This document shows positions 1-7,977 of a stretch of DNA of 11,516 bases, one piece after another; within the stretch, counting starts at the first letter, position 1; each line of letters starts with the position of its first letter. The position numbers were made by a program, and so were the translations under genes. This DNA is from Phenylobacterium sp. (GTDB taxonomy: Bacteria > Pseudomonadota > Alphaproteobacteria > Caulobacterales > Caulobacteraceae): the NCBI GenBank assembly GCA_028698405.1, contig JAQVDF010000019.1:1-11516 (forward strand), given 5' to 3'. Under the pieces are notes generated by a model. That model saw only the letters and a list, made by a program, of their open reading frames with translations. It searched no databases and was not told where the DNA came from.

Positions 1-709
1 GGCCCGCGGCGGGCTTGAAGCGGCCGCCGGAGATCCGGGTGGTGAACCGGCGCAACGGCTCTTCCTTCTGGTTGCCGATCACGCTGTCGTAGTCGGCGCA
101 GGCGCCGGCGTCCGTCTGGTAGGCGGTGCCACCGGAAAGGATCTGGGCGTCGGCGGTCGGCACGTGGGTGTGAGTGCCCACCACCAGGCTGGCCCGACCG
201 TCGCAAAAGTGGCCCATCGCCATCTTCTCGCTGGTCGCCTCGGCGTGGATGTCGACCACCACGGCGTCCGCCGCCGCGCCGAGCGGACAGGCCTCGAGCT
301 CGCGGTCGACAGCGCCGAACGGATCGTCGAGCGAGTCCATGTGCACCCGGCCGAGCAGGTTGATCACCAGCACCCGGCGGCCGGAGTCGGTCTCGAACAG
401 CTGGGCCCCACGGCCCGGTGCGTCGGCGAAGGCCGAATAGTTGAGCGGGCGGATCAGCCTGGGCTCGCGCACGATGTAGGTCAGCGCCTCCTTCTGGTCC
501 CAGGAGTGGTTGCCCAGGGTCAGGCAGTCGGCGCCGGCGTCGAACAGTTCGCGGGCGGTGGTCTCGGTGATGCCGAACCCGGCCGCGGCGTTCTCGGCGT
601 TGACCACCACGAACTCCAGGCTCAGCCGGCGGCGCAGGCCGGGAAGGTGTTCGGCGAGCCCATCGCGACCGGACCTGCCGACCACGTCCCCGAAGAAAGC
701 GAAACGCAT
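1..709 (-). CDS. ymdB: YmdB-family (TIGR00282) metallophosphoesterase, C-terminus cut off
   Basis: This is a calcineurin-like phosphoesterase of the YmdB/TIGR00282 family; the studied Bacillus member has 2',3'-cyclic nucleotide phosphodiesterase activity. The 236 codons present contain the metal-site motifs in order: FFGD (Asp8), NAEN (Asn37-Asn40), GNH (Asn67-His68), and near the C-terminal part GTHTHVPTAD. No signal peptide is visible, so a cytoplasmic enzyme is expected. Family members are about 260-270 residues, so roughly the last 30 residues lie beyond the left edge. The start is well fixed: the ATG at 709 shares its A with the TGA of the upstream cyclo-ligase (TGATG), with AAGGAG just ahead of it, a typical translational-coupling arrangement. 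The true substrate in this organism is unknown. The family assignment is secure; the cellular role is inferred only from relatives. Confidence 0.93.
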   Translation of the reverse strand, partial: MRFAFFGDVVGRSGRDGLAEHLPGLRRRLSLEFVVVNAENAAAGFGITETTARELFDAGADCLTLGNHSWDQKEALTYIVREPRLIRPLNYSAFADAPGRGAQLFETDSGRRVLVINLLGRVHMDSLDDPFGAVDRELEACPLGAAADAVVVDIHAEATSEKMAMGHFCDGRASLVVGTHTHVPTADAQILSGGTAYQTDAGACADYDSVIGNQKEEPLRRFTTRISGGRFKPAAG

Positions 710-1287
710 CAGATCTCCTTGTCGACCGGAATATATCCGGTCTCGGTGAGGATGGCGTCCAGTCGCTCGTCGTGCGGCTCGTCCGGCAGTTCCTCGACCT
801 CCTGGCCTGCATAGCCCAGGCCCAGCACGAAAACAGGTTTGGCCGCGCGAAGGCTCGCGATCGAGCGGTCGTAGTGGCCGGCCCCCTGTCCCAGCCGGTG
901 GCCGCGCCGGTCGAAGGCGAGCAGCGGTGCGATCACCAGGTCCGGCAATGCGTCGGCCGCCCCAGGCGCCGGCGCGGGGATGCCGAAGGCGTCGGGAACC
1001 TGCGCCTGGCCCTCGACCCAGAGACGGAAGGTGAGCGGCGAGGTGGCGTCCTTCGCCACCGGCAGGGCGAGCCGTGCGCCGGCGGCGGCGAACCTGCGCA
1101 TCACCGGAGCGGGATCGAGCTCGGTCCCCATGGCGTGATAGCCGCCGACGACGGAGAAGCGCGGCAGAAGGTCTTCAGGCAGCGCGTCGGCGGCCCGCGC
1201 CGCCGCGTCCGGCAGCGACCTGGCCAGCCTCAGCCGCTGCGCCCGCATGCGCTTGCGAAGCTCGGTCTTGTCGGAAAGGGCCGGCAT
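709..1287 (-). CDS. fau: 5-formyltetrahydrofolate cyclo-ligase
   Basis: This ATP-dependent cytoplasmic enzyme converts 5-formyltetrahydrofolate to 5,10-methenyltetrahydrofolate, returning a dead-end folate to the one-carbon pool. The 192-residue product has the family layout: a basic N-terminal helix DKTELRKRMRAQR, the substrate-loop region YHAMGTELDP, the nucleotide/Mg signature FDRRGHRLGQGAGHYDR, and the C-terminal PHDERLDAIL segment. The length is normal. The frame stays open upstream to about 1530, but family similarity begins only at MPALSDK, so the ATG at 1287 was chosen; AGGG lies 5 bases ahead of it. The gene sits directly downstream of the 6S RNA, as in the conserved zapA-ssrS-fau (ygfA) order known from Escherichia coli. 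It probably shares at least part of its transcript with ssrS. Its stop codon overlaps the ymdB start by one base. Confidence 0.93.
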   Translation of the reverse strand: MPALSDKTELRKRMRAQRLRLARSLPDAAARAADALPEDLLPRFSVVGGYHAMGTELDPAPVMRRFAAAGARLALPVAKDATSPLTFRLWVEGQAQVPDAFGIPAPAPGAADALPDLVIAPLLAFDRRGHRLGQGAGHYDRSIASLRAAKPVFVLGLGYAGQEVEELPDEPHDERLDAILTETGYIPVDKEI

Positions 1288-1330
1288 CGGGGCCCTATAG
1301 CAGGGAATGGGGTGGCGGCGCCGCGTGAGC

Positions 1331-1480
1331 CGTGAAGGACTTTTTATCCCTTCGACCTGGCAAGACCAGGTGGGCGCCGTTTGCCCGAGACCACGGCCCC
1401 GGACAGGGACAGCTCCCTTCGAAGTAGATAAGGTCGCTGGGATATGTCGCCTTCGACGTGAGCCGCAGCAGGACCCGCCG
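1331..1480 (-). ncRNA. ssrS: 6S RNA
   Basis: 6S RNA binds the housekeeping RNA polymerase holoenzyme by mimicking an open promoter and dampens transcription in stationary phase. Support comes from position and fold. It lies between zapA and the folate cyclo-ligase, the classic ssrS locus. The minus-strand RNA folds into one long interrupted rod. The closing stem is 1458-1450 with 1338-1331 (CGU-C-GAAGG / CCUUC-ACG). Next come UAUCCC (1444-1439) with GGGAUA (1350-1345), and CGACC (1436-1432) with GGUCG (1357-1353). The terminal arm holds a GGGGCCGU / ACGGCGCCC stem (1400-1393 with 1380-1372) and a small AGGGA-GCUG-UCCCU hairpin (1418-1405). Between them lies an unpaired UUAUCUACUUCGA strand opposite a CCUGG-UCUUG-CCAGG segment, resembling the 6S central bubble. 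The 5' end is inferred from the promoter and the 3' end from the closing stem; each may be off by 10-20 bases. About 150 nt fits alphaproteobacterial 6S RNAs. Confidence 0.82.
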
Positions 1481-1486
1481 GGCGCT

Positions 1487-1515
1487 AAGGTAGGGCGGCC
1501 GGCGCCGGGCGACAA
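1487..1515 (-). promoter_or_regulatory. Promoter of the 6S RNA gene
   Basis: On the minus strand a TTGTCG box (1515-1510) is followed, after exactly 17 bases, by TACCTT (1492-1487). This resembles a housekeeping-sigma promoter: one mismatch to the alphaproteobacterial -35 TTGACG and a partial match to the -10. Transcription would start near 1480, giving a transcript whose length matches the folded 6S RNA. It lies between the zapA stop and the 6S stem. The match is partial, so this is an inference supported by spacing and placement. Confidence 0.5.
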
Positions 1516-1558
1516 GCGCAGCCGCCGCATGCTGCCCTCCCCTTCGTCGGGAAGAATG

Positions 1559-1885
1559 TCAGCCCTGGGCGAGCTTTTCGATGCGCTGGGCGGCGGCTTC
1601 GAGGGCGGCCACGGTCTTCTTCTCGGTCCGCGCCAGGTCGTTCTGCAGGCGGGCGACCTCGCCCTGCAGGGCGCCGAGCCGGCCGCGCAGCTCGAACAGC
1701 TCGTCGGCCATCAGCAGGGCCCCGAGCAGGAACAGGCGGGTGTCGCCGAGCTGGCCGAGGTCCTTGCTGACCTGCCGCACCTGGGTGTCGAACATCCTGG
1801 CCAGTTCGCGCAGGTGCGCCTCCTGGCCGTCCTCGCAGCCGACGTTGTAGGTCCGGCCGTTCCCCTCGATGGTCACTTGGGCCAT
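1559..1885 (-). CDS. zapA: Cell division protein ZapA
   Basis: ZapA is a small cytoplasmic protein that binds FtsZ and tightens the Z-ring at midcell. The 108-residue product begins MAQVTIEGNGRTYNVGCEDGQE, the typical ZapA head (beta strands, then a conserved GxE turn), followed by a helical ELARMFDTQVRQV stretch. A long C-terminal coiled coil follows (about residues 55-108, rich in Leu, Glu, Arg and Ala). The length is normal. The frame is open further upstream to 1945, but similarity starts at MAQVTIEG; that ATG follows GGAGG by 7 bases inside the end of zauP. The gene starts one base after the zauP stop codon, so the two are surely co-transcribed and probably translationally coupled. Downstream comes the 6S RNA gene. 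In Caulobacter, ZapA and ZauP act as an interacting pair, which fits this arrangement. Confidence 0.93.
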   Translation of the reverse strand: MAQVTIEGNGRTYNVGCEDGQEAHLRELARMFDTQVRQVSKDLGQLGDTRLFLLGALLMADELFELRGRLGALQGEVARLQNDLARTEKKTVAALEAAAQRIEKLAQG

Positions 1886-1886
1886 G

Positions 1887-2183
1887 TCAGGCCTCCTCGA
1901 CCGAGCGCGCGGCGGTCTGGCCGAGTGTGGCCTTGATCTCGGCAATCGCCTTCCCGAGGGCGGCCGAAGCCGCCGCGCCGGCCTCTTCCAGCTCGCGCTC
2001 GCGGGCGCGGGCCTGGTCGAGTTCGACCGCCAGTTTGGCGCGATCCTGGTCGAACAGCCCGCCGGCCTCGGCGCCGGCCCGGGCCACCCGGTCGGCGAGC
2101 CGCTGCTCCAGTACGGCGAGGGCGCGTTCGAGGCGCCGGATCGCGAGGTCTAGCGTGCTTTCGCCGCCGGCCTGAGCGTTCAT
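1887..2183 (-). CDS. zauP: ZauP-like coiled-coil protein (DUF4164)
   Basis: This 98-residue protein is almost entirely predicted coiled coil: alternating acidic and basic residues with Leu and Ala heptads from about residue 10 to 90 (for example LERALAVLEQRLADRV and ELDQARARERELEEAG). No membrane segment or cysteine is present. By position (immediately upstream of zapA) and build it matches the alphaproteobacterial DUF4164 family, which includes ZauP of Caulobacter crescentus, shown to partner with ZapA in focusing the Z-ring. The ATG at 2183 is preceded by AAGGAGG at good spacing. It is the first gene of the leftward zauP-zapA unit and diverges from transketolase. Coiled-coil proteins are hard to assign by similarity alone, so the name rests largely on the neighbourhood. 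Confidence 0.82.
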   Translation of the reverse strand: MNAQAGGESTLDLAIRRLERALAVLEQRLADRVARAGAEAGGLFDQDRAKLAVELDQARARERELEEAGAAASAALGKAIAEIKATLGQTAARSVEEA

Positions 2184-2210
2184 CCCGCCTCCTTCAAGCG
2201 TGTTGTTCCA

Positions 2211-2240
2211 TCTATAGACCGCGCCGCGCGGCCTTTTGAA
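2211..2240 (-). promoter_or_regulatory. Possible zauP-zapA promoter
   Basis: In the 176-bp divergent gap between zauP and tkt, the minus strand carries TATAGA (2216-2211) preceded by TTCAAA (2240-2235), 18 bases apart, about 28 bases upstream of the zauP ATG. The -10 lies within an 8-bp palindrome, TCTATAGA. The -35 match is poor. For the opposite direction (tkt) I see a TTGACC box at 2286-2291 but no convincing -10 at proper spacing. An AT-rich patch, AAAATTAA, at 2331-2338 may be part of the tkt promoter. Confidence 0.25.
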
Positions 2241-2359
2241 GCCATGTTCGCCCGCTCCGGGCAGCCGCAGCGGCCGGGCGCCGCCTTGACCCTAAGCCCT
2301 GCGCATGCGAGGGCGCGCGCGCCGCCCCCGAAAATTAACGACTCGAAGATCCCCGACCG

Positions 2360-4336
2360 ATGCCGCAAGACTTGAAGACCATGGCCGACGCCATCCGGGT
2401 CCTCGCCATGGACGCCGTCGAGCAGGCCAACTCTGGCCACCCCGGCATGCCGATGGGGATGGCCGACGTGGCGACCGTGCTCTGGACGAAGTTCCTGAAG
2501 TTCGACGCCGCCAAGCCGGACTGGGCCGACCGCGACCGCTTCGTGCTGTCGGCCGGCCACGGCTCGATGCTGATCTACTCGCTGCTGCACCTGACCGGGG
2601 TGAAGGCGGTCTCGATAGACCAGCTCAAGGCCTTCCGGCAGTACGGCTCCAACACTCCCGGCCACCCCGAGTGGGGCCACACGCCCGGCGTCGAGACGAC
2701 CACCGGCCCGCTCGGCCAGGGGATCGCCACCAGCGTCGGCATGGCCATCGCCGAGCGCAAGCTGGCGGCCCGCTTCGGCGAGGACCTGGTCGACCACCGC
2801 ACCTGGGTGATCGCCTCCGACGGCGACCTGATGGAGGGCGTCAGCCACGAGGCCATCCACCTGGCCGGCCGGCTGAAGCTGAACCGGCTGACGGTCCTGT
2901 GGGACGACAACAACATCACCATCGACGGGCCGCTGTCGCTGTCGGAGACCGGCGACCAGCTCGCCCGCTTCAAGGCCGCCGGCTGGGCGGTGAAGGCCAT
3001 CGACGGCCACGACTTCGGTCAGATCCGCCGGGCGCTGGCCTGGGCCGTGCGCCAGGACAAGCCGACGCTGATCGCCTGCCGCACCAAGATCGGCAAGGGC
3101 TCGAAGAATCTGGAAGGCCACCACGACACCCACGGCAAGGCCCTGGGCAAGGCCGAGGTCGCCGCCACCCGCGAGAACCTGGGCTGGCCGCACGAGCCGT
3201 TCGTGGTGCCGGACGAGGTCTACCGTCCCTGGCGCGCCGCCGGCCGCCGCGGGACCAAGCTGCGCCGCACCTGGGAGCAGCGGCTGTCCGGCTCGCCGCA
3301 GCGTGCGGAATTCGAGCGGGCGATGGCCGGCGAACTGCCCGCCCACGCCTTCGAGGCGCTGGACGCGCTGGTCGAGAAGGCCCTGGCCGACAAGCCGGCC
3401 GCGGCCACCCGCCAGCATTCCGGCACGACGCTGGAAGCGCTGTTCGGCGCCATCCCGGAGCTGGTCGGGGGCTCGGCGGACCTGACCGGCTCGAACAACA
3501 CCTTCGTCAAGAACACCGCCTTCTTCGACGCGCCCGACTACGCCGGCCGCTACATCAACTACGGCGTGCGCGAGCACGGCATGGCCGCGGCGATGAACGG
3601 CATGGCCCTGCACGGCGGGATCATCCCCTACGGCGGCACCTTCCTGGTGTTCACCGACTATTCGCGCCCGGCCATCCGCCTGGCGGCGCTGATGGGCGTG
3701 CGGGTGATCCACGTGGGCACCCACGACTCCATCGGCCTGGGCGAGGACGGTCCGACCCACCAGCCGGTCGAGCACCTGGCGGCGCTGCGCGCCATGCCCA
3801 ACCTCTACGTCTTCCGCCCGGCCGACCTCGTGGAGACGGCCGAGTGCTGGAAGGCGGCGCTCCGCCTCAAGAAGAGCCCCTCGGTGCTGGCCCTGTCCCG
3901 CCAGAAAACCGCCGCGGTGCGCACCGAGGTCATCGGCGAGAACCTGTCGGCCCACGGCGCCTACCAGCTCAAGGCCGCTGCCGGCCCGGCGCGGGTGACC
4001 CTGTTCGCCTCCGGCACCGAGGTGCCGATCGCGCTCGCCGCCCGAGATCTTCTGGAAGCCGAAGGGATCGGCACGCGGGTGGTCTCCACCCCCTGCTGGG
4101 AGCTCTTCGAGGAGCAGACCGACCGCTACAAGGCAGCGGTGATCGGCGAGACCGAGGTGAAGGTCGCCATCGAGGCCGCCGCCCGGTTCGGCTGGGACCG
4201 CTTCATCGGCCCCGACGGCGTGTTCGTCGGCATGGACGGCTTCGGCGCCAGCGCGCCGTCCGAACGGCTGTACAAGGAGTTCGAGATCACCCCCGAGGCC
4301 GTGGTCGCCGCGGCCAAGGCCCGGCTGGAGGACTGA
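2360..4336 (+). CDS. tkt: Transketolase
   Basis: Transketolase is a TPP- and Mg-dependent cytoplasmic enzyme that transfers two-carbon units between ketose and aldose phosphates, linking the pentose phosphate pathway (or Calvin cycle) to glycolysis. The 658-residue product is full length and alignable with E. coli TktA. It has the N-terminal TPP domain with SGHPG (His27), SAGHGSM (His67) and TPGHPE (His102), and the metal/TPP motif SDGDLMEG (Asp154) leading to WDDNN (Asn184/185). The pyrimidine domain carries YGVREHGM (Glu405, the catalytic glutamate) and [20 protein letters not shown]-terminal domain runs from about residue 535. The first Gly of the usual GDG motif is Ser here. Shine-Dalgarno support is weak at the ATG at 2360; a second in-frame ATG at 2381 is possible and would remove only seven residues. 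purT begins four bases after the stop. Confidence 0.97.
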   Translation: MPQDLKTMADAIRVLAMDAVEQANSGHPGMPMGMADVATVLWTKFLKFDAAKPDWADRDRFVLSAGHGSMLIYSLLHLTGVKAVSIDQLKAFRQYGSNTPGHPEWGHTPGVETTTGPLGQGIATSVGMAIAERKLAARFGEDLVDHRTWVIASDGDLMEGVSHEAIHLAGRLKLNRLTVLWDDNNITIDGPLSLSETGDQLARFKAAGWAVKAIDGHDFGQIRRALAWAVRQDKPTLIACRTKIGKGSKNLEGHHDTHGKALGKAEVAATRENLGWPHEPFVVPDEVYRPWRAAGRRGTKLRRTWEQRLSGSPQRAEFERAMAGELPAHAFEALDALVEKALADKPAAATRQHSGTTLEALFGAIPELVGGSADLTGSNNTFVKNTAFFDAPDYAGRYINYGVREHGMAAAMNGMALHGGIIPYGGTFLVFTDYSRPAIRLAALMGVRVIHVGTHDSIGLGEDGPTHQPVEHLAALRAMPNLYVFRPADLVETAECWKAALRLKKSPSVLALSRQKTAAVRTEVIGENLSAHGAYQLKAAAGPARVTLFASGTEVPIALAARDLLEAEGIGTRVVSTPCWELFEEQTDRYKAAVIGETEVKVAIEAAARFGWDRFIGPDGVFVGMDGFGASAPSERLYKEFEITPEAVVAAAKARLED

Positions 4337-4340
4337 CCCC

Positions 4341-5537
4341 ATGCGGCTCGGCACGCCCCTCTCCGCTTCCGCCGTCAAGGTGATGCTGCTGGGGAGCGGC
4401 GAGCTCGGCAAGGAGGTCACGATCGAGCTCCAGCGGCTCGGCTGCGAGGTGATCGCCGTCGACCGCTACGAGAACGCGCCCGCCCACCAGGTGGCGCACC
4501 GCGCCCACGTCATCCCGATGACCGACGCGGCCGAGGTGCGCCGCATCGTCGAGGCCGAGCGGCCGCACATCATCGTGCCCGAGATCGAGGCCATCGCCAC
4601 CGACGAGCTGGAGCGCATCGAGGCCGAGGGCCTGGCGCGGGTGATCCCCACCGCCAAGGCCGCCCGGCTGACCATGAACCGCGAGGGCATCCGAAGGCTC
4701 GCCGCGGAAGAGCTGAACCTGCCGACCAGCCCCTACGGCTTCGCCTCGTCGGAGGCCGAACTCGTGCGGGTGGCGTCCGAAATCGGCTTCCCCTGCTTCG
4801 TGAAGCCGGTGATGAGCTCGTCGGGTAAGGGCCAGTCCTACGTCGAGCGGCCCGACCAGATTCCCGACGCCTGGCGCTACGCGCTGCAGGGCGGCCGGGT
4901 GGAACAGGCCCGGGTGATCGTCGAGGGCAGGATCGACTTCGACTACGAGATCACCCAGCTCACCGTCCGCTCGCGCCTCGCCAGCGGCGGGACCATGACC
5001 GGCTTCTGCGCGCCCATCGGCCACCGCCAGGTGAAGGGCGACTACGTCGAGAGCTGGCAGCCGCAGCAGATGAGCATCGCCGCCCAGGTCCGCGCCGAAC
5101 AGATCGCGGGCCTGGTCACCGAGGCCCTGGGCGGCTGGGGCGTATTCGGCGTCGAGCTGTTCGTGAAGGGCGACGAGGTGTGGTTCTCGGAGGTCAGCCC
5201 CCGGCCGCACGACACCGGCCTCGTGACCCTGGTCACCCAGTACCAGAGCGAGTTCGCCCTGCACGCCCGCGCCATCCTCGGCCTGCCGGTCGACGTGACC
5301 CACCGCGAGCCAGGCGCGAGCGCGGTGATCTACGGCGGAGTGGAAGCCAAGGGCGTCGCCTTCGAGGGCGTCGCCGAGGCCCTTTCCATCCCCGGCGCGG
5401 ACCTGCGCCTGTTCGGCAAGCCCGAGGCCTTCGCCCGACGCCGCATGGGCGTGGCGCTCGCCCGCGGCCGCGACATCGACGAGGCCCTGGTGCGTGCGCG
5501 CGCGGCCGCGAGCCTGGTGCGGCCGGTTCAGGCCTGA
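4341..5537 (+). CDS. purT: Formate-dependent phosphoribosylglycinamide formyltransferase
   Basis: PurT is an ATP-grasp enzyme that formylates glycinamide ribonucleotide (GAR) with free formate and ATP, the third step of purine synthesis, as an alternative to folate-dependent PurN. The 398-residue product is close to E. coli PurT (392). It has the N-terminal [11 protein letters not shown] glycine-rich turn (from residue 15), [14 protein letters not shown] substrate contacts, [11 protein letters not shown], and [20 protein letters not shown]. The ATP-grasp loop is MSSSGKGQS, followed by SWQPQQMS. The Mg-binding glutamates in GVELFV (Glu272) and [11 protein letters not shown] (Glu284) are 12 residues apart, as in E. 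coli (267 and 279). A strong GGAGGA lies at the 3' end of tkt, just before the ATG, implying a tkt-purT operon and coupled translation. A 210-bp gap separates it from gap. Nothing is broken. Confidence 0.97.
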   Translation: MRLGTPLSASAVKVMLLGSGELGKEVTIELQRLGCEVIAVDRYENAPAHQVAHRAHVIPMTDAAEVRRIVEAERPHIIVPEIEAIATDELERIEAEGLARVIPTAKAARLTMNREGIRRLAAEELNLPTSPYGFASSEAELVRVASEIGFPCFVKPVMSSSGKGQSYVERPDQIPDAWRYALQGGRVEQARVIVEGRIDFDYEITQLTVRSRLASGGTMTGFCAPIGHRQVKGDYVESWQPQQMSIAAQVRAEQIAGLVTEALGGWGVFGVELFVKGDEVWFSEVSPRPHDTGLVTLVTQYQSEFALHARAILGLPVDVTHREPGASAVIYGGVEAKGVAFEGVAEALSIPGADLRLFGKPEAFARRRMGVALARGRDIDEALVRARAAASLVRPVQA

Positions 5538-5578
5538 ACCCGATTTCCCGTTATGGGACAGAAGAGGATTCCCCCGTC

Positions 5579-5595
5579 GGGCGAGGGATTCGCCC
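5579..5595 (+). terminator. Hairpin after purT, weak terminator candidate
   Basis: GGGCGA (5579-5584), the five-base loop GGGAT, then TCGCCC (5590-5595) form a perfect 6-bp stem 42 bases after the purT stop. No T-run follows, so it is not a canonical intrinsic terminator. It may protect the transcript end or only attenuate. It separates the tkt-purT unit from the promoter of gap. Confidence 0.35.
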
Positions 5596-5623
5596 TGCAA
5601 CCAACGCCCGCGATGCGCGTTTA

Positions 5624-5712
5624 CGGCCTAGCTTGGTCGCGCGCGGGTGTGCGGGGTTGACTCCGCGGCCTGGGGCCTCAAGAACCGCCCGCAAAATCAT
5701 TCAGCTAGGCCG
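5624..5712. repeat. 10-bp inverted repeat bracketing the gap promoter
   Basis: CGGCCTAGCT (5624-5633) and its exact reverse complement AGCTAGGCCG (5703-5712) lie 69 bases apart, with centres 79 bases apart. The predicted gap promoter lies between them. They could be paired binding sites for a regulator that loops the promoter, or a long-range RNA stem if transcription starts further upstream. A chance match of 10 bases in a 210-bp gap is unlikely but possible in GC-rich DNA. Confidence 0.4.
5657..5685 (+). promoter_or_regulatory. Predicted gap-pgk-fba promoter
   Basis: TTGACTC (5657-5663) followed after 14 bases by TCAAGAAC (5678-5685) fits the Caulobacter housekeeping promoter consensus TTGACGS-N10-14-GCTANAWC, with one mismatch in the -35 and two in the -10. 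The start would be near 5692, leaving a leader of about 55 bases before the gap ATG. It is the best promoter match in the purT-gap interval. Confidence 0.5.
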
Positions 5713-5747
5713 CTAAGCCGGCCGGTCTGTCATTCGAGGAGATTTCG

Positions 5748-6758
5748 ATGACCGTACGCGTCGCCATCAACGGCTTCGGCCGGATCGGCAGGTTGGTTCT
5801 CCGCTCGATCGTCGAGCATGCGCGCACGGACATCGAGGTGGTGGCCATCAACGACCTCGGCCCGGTCGAGACCAACGCCCACCTGCTGCGCTACGACTCG
5901 GTGCACGGCCGCTTCCCCGGGACCGTGACCGTCAACGGCGACACCATCGACGTCGGCCGCGGGCCGATCAAGGTGACGGCCATCCGCAACCCGGCCGAAC
6001 TGCCCCACAAGGAGCTGGGCGTCGACATTGCGCTCGAGTGCACCGGCCTGTTCACCTCCAAGGAGAAGGCCAAGGCCCACCTCGACGCCGGCGCCAAGCG
6101 GGTGCTGGTCTCCGCGCCCTGTGACGAAGCCGACCAGACCATCGTCTACGGCGTGAACCACGACAGCCTGACGGCGGACGACCTGATCGTCTCCAACGCC
6201 TCGTGCACCACCAACTGCCTGGCCCCGGTGGCCAAGGTGCTCGACGAGCTGTGCGGCATCGAGCGTGGCTACATGACCACCATCCACGCCTACACCGGCG
6301 ACCAGCCGACGCTGGACACCATGCACAAGGACCTCTACCGCGCCCGCGCGGCCGCCCTCAGCATGATCCCGACCTCGACCGGCGCGGCCAAGGCCGTGGG
6401 CCTGGTGCTGCCGCAGCTGAAGGGCAAGCTGGACGGTTCGGCCATCCGCGTGCCGACCCCCAACGTCTCGGTCGTCGACCTGAAGTTCGTCCCCGGCCGC
6501 TCGGTCACCAAGGACGAGATCAACGAGGCCCTGAAGGCGGCCGCCAACTCCAACCAGCTGCGCGGCATCCTGGTCACCAGCGAGGATCCGCTGGTCTCCG
6601 TCGACCTCAACCACGTCGCCGCCTCGTCCACCGCGGCCCTGCCGCAGACCCAGGTCATCGAGGGCCAGCTGGCCCGTGTGCTGTCCTGGTACGACAACGA
6701 GTGGGGCTTCGCCACGCGGATGAGCGACACCGCCGTCGCCATGTCCAAGCTGATCTGA
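5748..6758 (+). CDS. gap: Glyceraldehyde-3-phosphate dehydrogenase, type I
   Basis: This cytoplasmic enzyme oxidises and phosphorylates glyceraldehyde 3-phosphate to 1,3-bisphosphoglycerate with reduction of NAD(P), and works reversibly in gluconeogenesis. The 336-residue product is full length. It opens with the Rossmann motif INGFGRIGR (residues 7-15), then AINDL (Asp36). The active-site motif SNASCTTNC carries Cys153, with the general base His180 in [18 protein letters not shown] and [12 protein letters not shown] follow, and [12 protein letters not shown] near the C-terminus. The start has GAGGAG 6 bases ahead of the ATG. Asp36-Leu37 favour NAD, but the Leu-Pro pair of classic NAD enzymes (Bacillus stearothermophilus 187-188) is Thr191-Met192 here, so cofactor choice is not settled by sequence. 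It is the first gene of the gap-pgk-fba cluster; pgk starts six bases after its stop. Confidence 0.97.
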   Translation: MTVRVAINGFGRIGRLVLRSIVEHARTDIEVVAINDLGPVETNAHLLRYDSVHGRFPGTVTVNGDTIDVGRGPIKVTAIRNPAELPHKELGVDIALECTGLFTSKEKAKAHLDAGAKRVLVSAPCDEADQTIVYGVNHDSLTADDLIVSNASCTTNCLAPVAKVLDELCGIERGYMTTIHAYTGDQPTLDTMHKDLYRARAAALSMIPTSTGAAKAVGLVLPQLKGKLDGSAIRVPTPNVSVVDLKFVPGRSVTKDEINEALKAAANSNQLRGILVTSEDPLVSVDLNHVAASSTAALPQTQVIEGQLARVLSWYDNEWGFATRMSDTAVAMSKLI

Positions 6759-6763
6759 GCGCA

Positions 6764-7963
6764 ATGAGCTTCAGGACGCTGGACGGGACCGACCTCGCCG
6801 GGAAGCGCGCCCTGGTGCGCGTGGACTTCAACGTTCCGATGGACGGCGGGCGGGTGACCGACGACACCCGCCTGCGCGCCGCCCTTCCGACCATCGACAA
6901 GCTGCGCAAGGGCGGGGCGAAGGTGGTGCTGCTGGCCCACTTCGACCGCCCGAAGGGCAAGCGCGTGCCGGAGATGAGCCTGAGGCCCGTCGTCGAGCCG
7001 CTGTCGAAGCTGCTCGGCGCGCCGGTGGCCTTCGCCGACGACTGCGTGGGCGAGGCGGCGCAGGCCGCCATCGGCGCACTGAAGGACGGCGACGTGCTCC
7101 TCCTGGAGAACGTCCGCTTCCACGCCGGCGAGGAGAAGAACGATCCCGAGTTCGCCGCGGCGCTGGCCGCCGGCGGCGACCTCTACGTCAACGACGCCTT
7201 CTCCGCGGCTCACCGGGCCCACGCCTCCACCGAGGGCCTGGCCCATCGCCTGCCGGCCTACGCAGGGGAACAGATGCGGCGCGAGCTCGAGGCGCTGGAG
7301 ATGGCGCTGGGCAGCCCCAGGCGGCCGGTGATGGGCATCGTCGGCGGCGCCAAGGTGTCCACCAAGCTCGACCTGCTGAACAACCTGGTCGGCAAGCTGC
7401 AGTACCTGGCCATCGGCGGCGGCATGGCCAACACCTTCCGCTTCGCCCAGGGCTACGGGATCGGCGGCTCGCTTTGCGAGAAGGACATGGCCGACACCGC
7501 CCGGCAAATCCTCGAAAAGGCCAAAGCCGCCGGCTGCGAGGTGATCCTGCCGACCGACGCGGTGGTGGCCGCCGACCTCGCGCCCGGCGTGGCGACGCGG
7601 ACGGTGGAACTGACCCAAGCCGGCGCGCTCGGCGACGAGGACAAGATCTTCGACGTCGGCCCCAAGACTCTGGCCCAGATCCTGCAGGCCATTTCCCACT
7701 CGGCCACACTGGTGTGGAACGGCCCGCTCGGCGTGTTCGAGGTGCAACCGTTTGACCGCGCGACGGTTGAAGCGGCGCAACACGCGGCCCAGCTCGCCAA
7801 GTCCGGCAAGCTGGTGGCCGTGGCCGGCGGGGGTGCTACCGTGGCCGCTCTCAACGCGGCCGGCGTCAGCGGCGATTTCACCTTCGTCTCCCCGGCCGGG
7901 GGCGCGTTTCTGGAATGGATGGAAGGCAAGGCGCTGCCCGGGGTGGCGGCGCTGGCCCAGTAG
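6764..7963 (+). CDS. pgk: Phosphoglycerate kinase
   Basis: Phosphoglycerate kinase transfers phosphate from 1,3-bisphosphoglycerate to ADP in the cytoplasm, the reaction directly after Gap. The 399-residue monomer has the N-terminal substrate domain with the signature LVRVDFNVP (Asp21, Asn23), [13 protein letters not shown] (Arg36), HFDRPKG (His59, Arg62), [13 protein letters not shown] and [15 protein letters not shown]. The C-terminal nucleotide domain has GGAKVSTKL, the glycine-rich [18 protein letters not shown], and a late VAVAGGGAT. Position 61 is Asp where most family members have Gly (HLGRP). The frame is open far upstream inside gap, but the family N-terminus MSFRTLDG fixes the ATG at 6764, five bases after the gap stop codon. 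The Shine-Dalgarno is weak (GAGCG), suggesting translation coupled to gap. fba follows after 14 bases. Confidence 0.97.
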   Translation: MSFRTLDGTDLAGKRALVRVDFNVPMDGGRVTDDTRLRAALPTIDKLRKGGAKVVLLAHFDRPKGKRVPEMSLRPVVEPLSKLLGAPVAFADDCVGEAAQAAIGALKDGDVLLLENVRFHAGEEKNDPEFAAALAAGGDLYVNDAFSAAHRAHASTEGLAHRLPAYAGEQMRRELEALEMALGSPRRPVMGIVGGAKVSTKLDLLNNLVGKLQYLAIGGGMANTFRFAQGYGIGGSLCEKDMADTARQILEKAKAAGCEVILPTDAVVAADLAPGVATRTVELTQAGALGDEDKIFDVGPKTLAQILQAISHSATLVWNGPLGVFEVQPFDRATVEAAQHAAQLAKSGKLVAVAGGGATVAALNAAGVSGDFTFVSPAGGAFLEWMEGKALPGVAALAQ

Positions 7964-7977
7964 GAATGGGGAATAGA

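Noticed and set aside
164..814. Plus-strand open frames in the first 1.5 kb
   Set aside because: They are antisense to ymdB and the cyclo-ligase, whose motifs are clear.
1288..1530. N-terminal extension of the cyclo-ligase to 1530
   Set aside because: The extension would encode Arg/Gly-rich sequence through the 6S RNA; family similarity and a Shine-Dalgarno support the ATG at 1287.
2286..2314. tkt promoter built on TTGACC at 2286
   Set aside because: No acceptable -10 at 17-bp spacing or at the 10-14-base Caulobacter spacing; kept only as a remark.
2180..4420. Very long open frame on the minus strand opposite tkt (746 codons)
   Set aside because: It is a mirror of the high-GC coding strand: low-complexity Gly/Ala/Arg/His protein, no family motif, no ribosome-binding site. 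tkt on the plus strand is unmistakable.
4287..5600. Long minus-strand frame opposite purT
   Set aside because: Same shadow effect; the composition is unlike a real protein and PurT motifs are complete on the plus strand.
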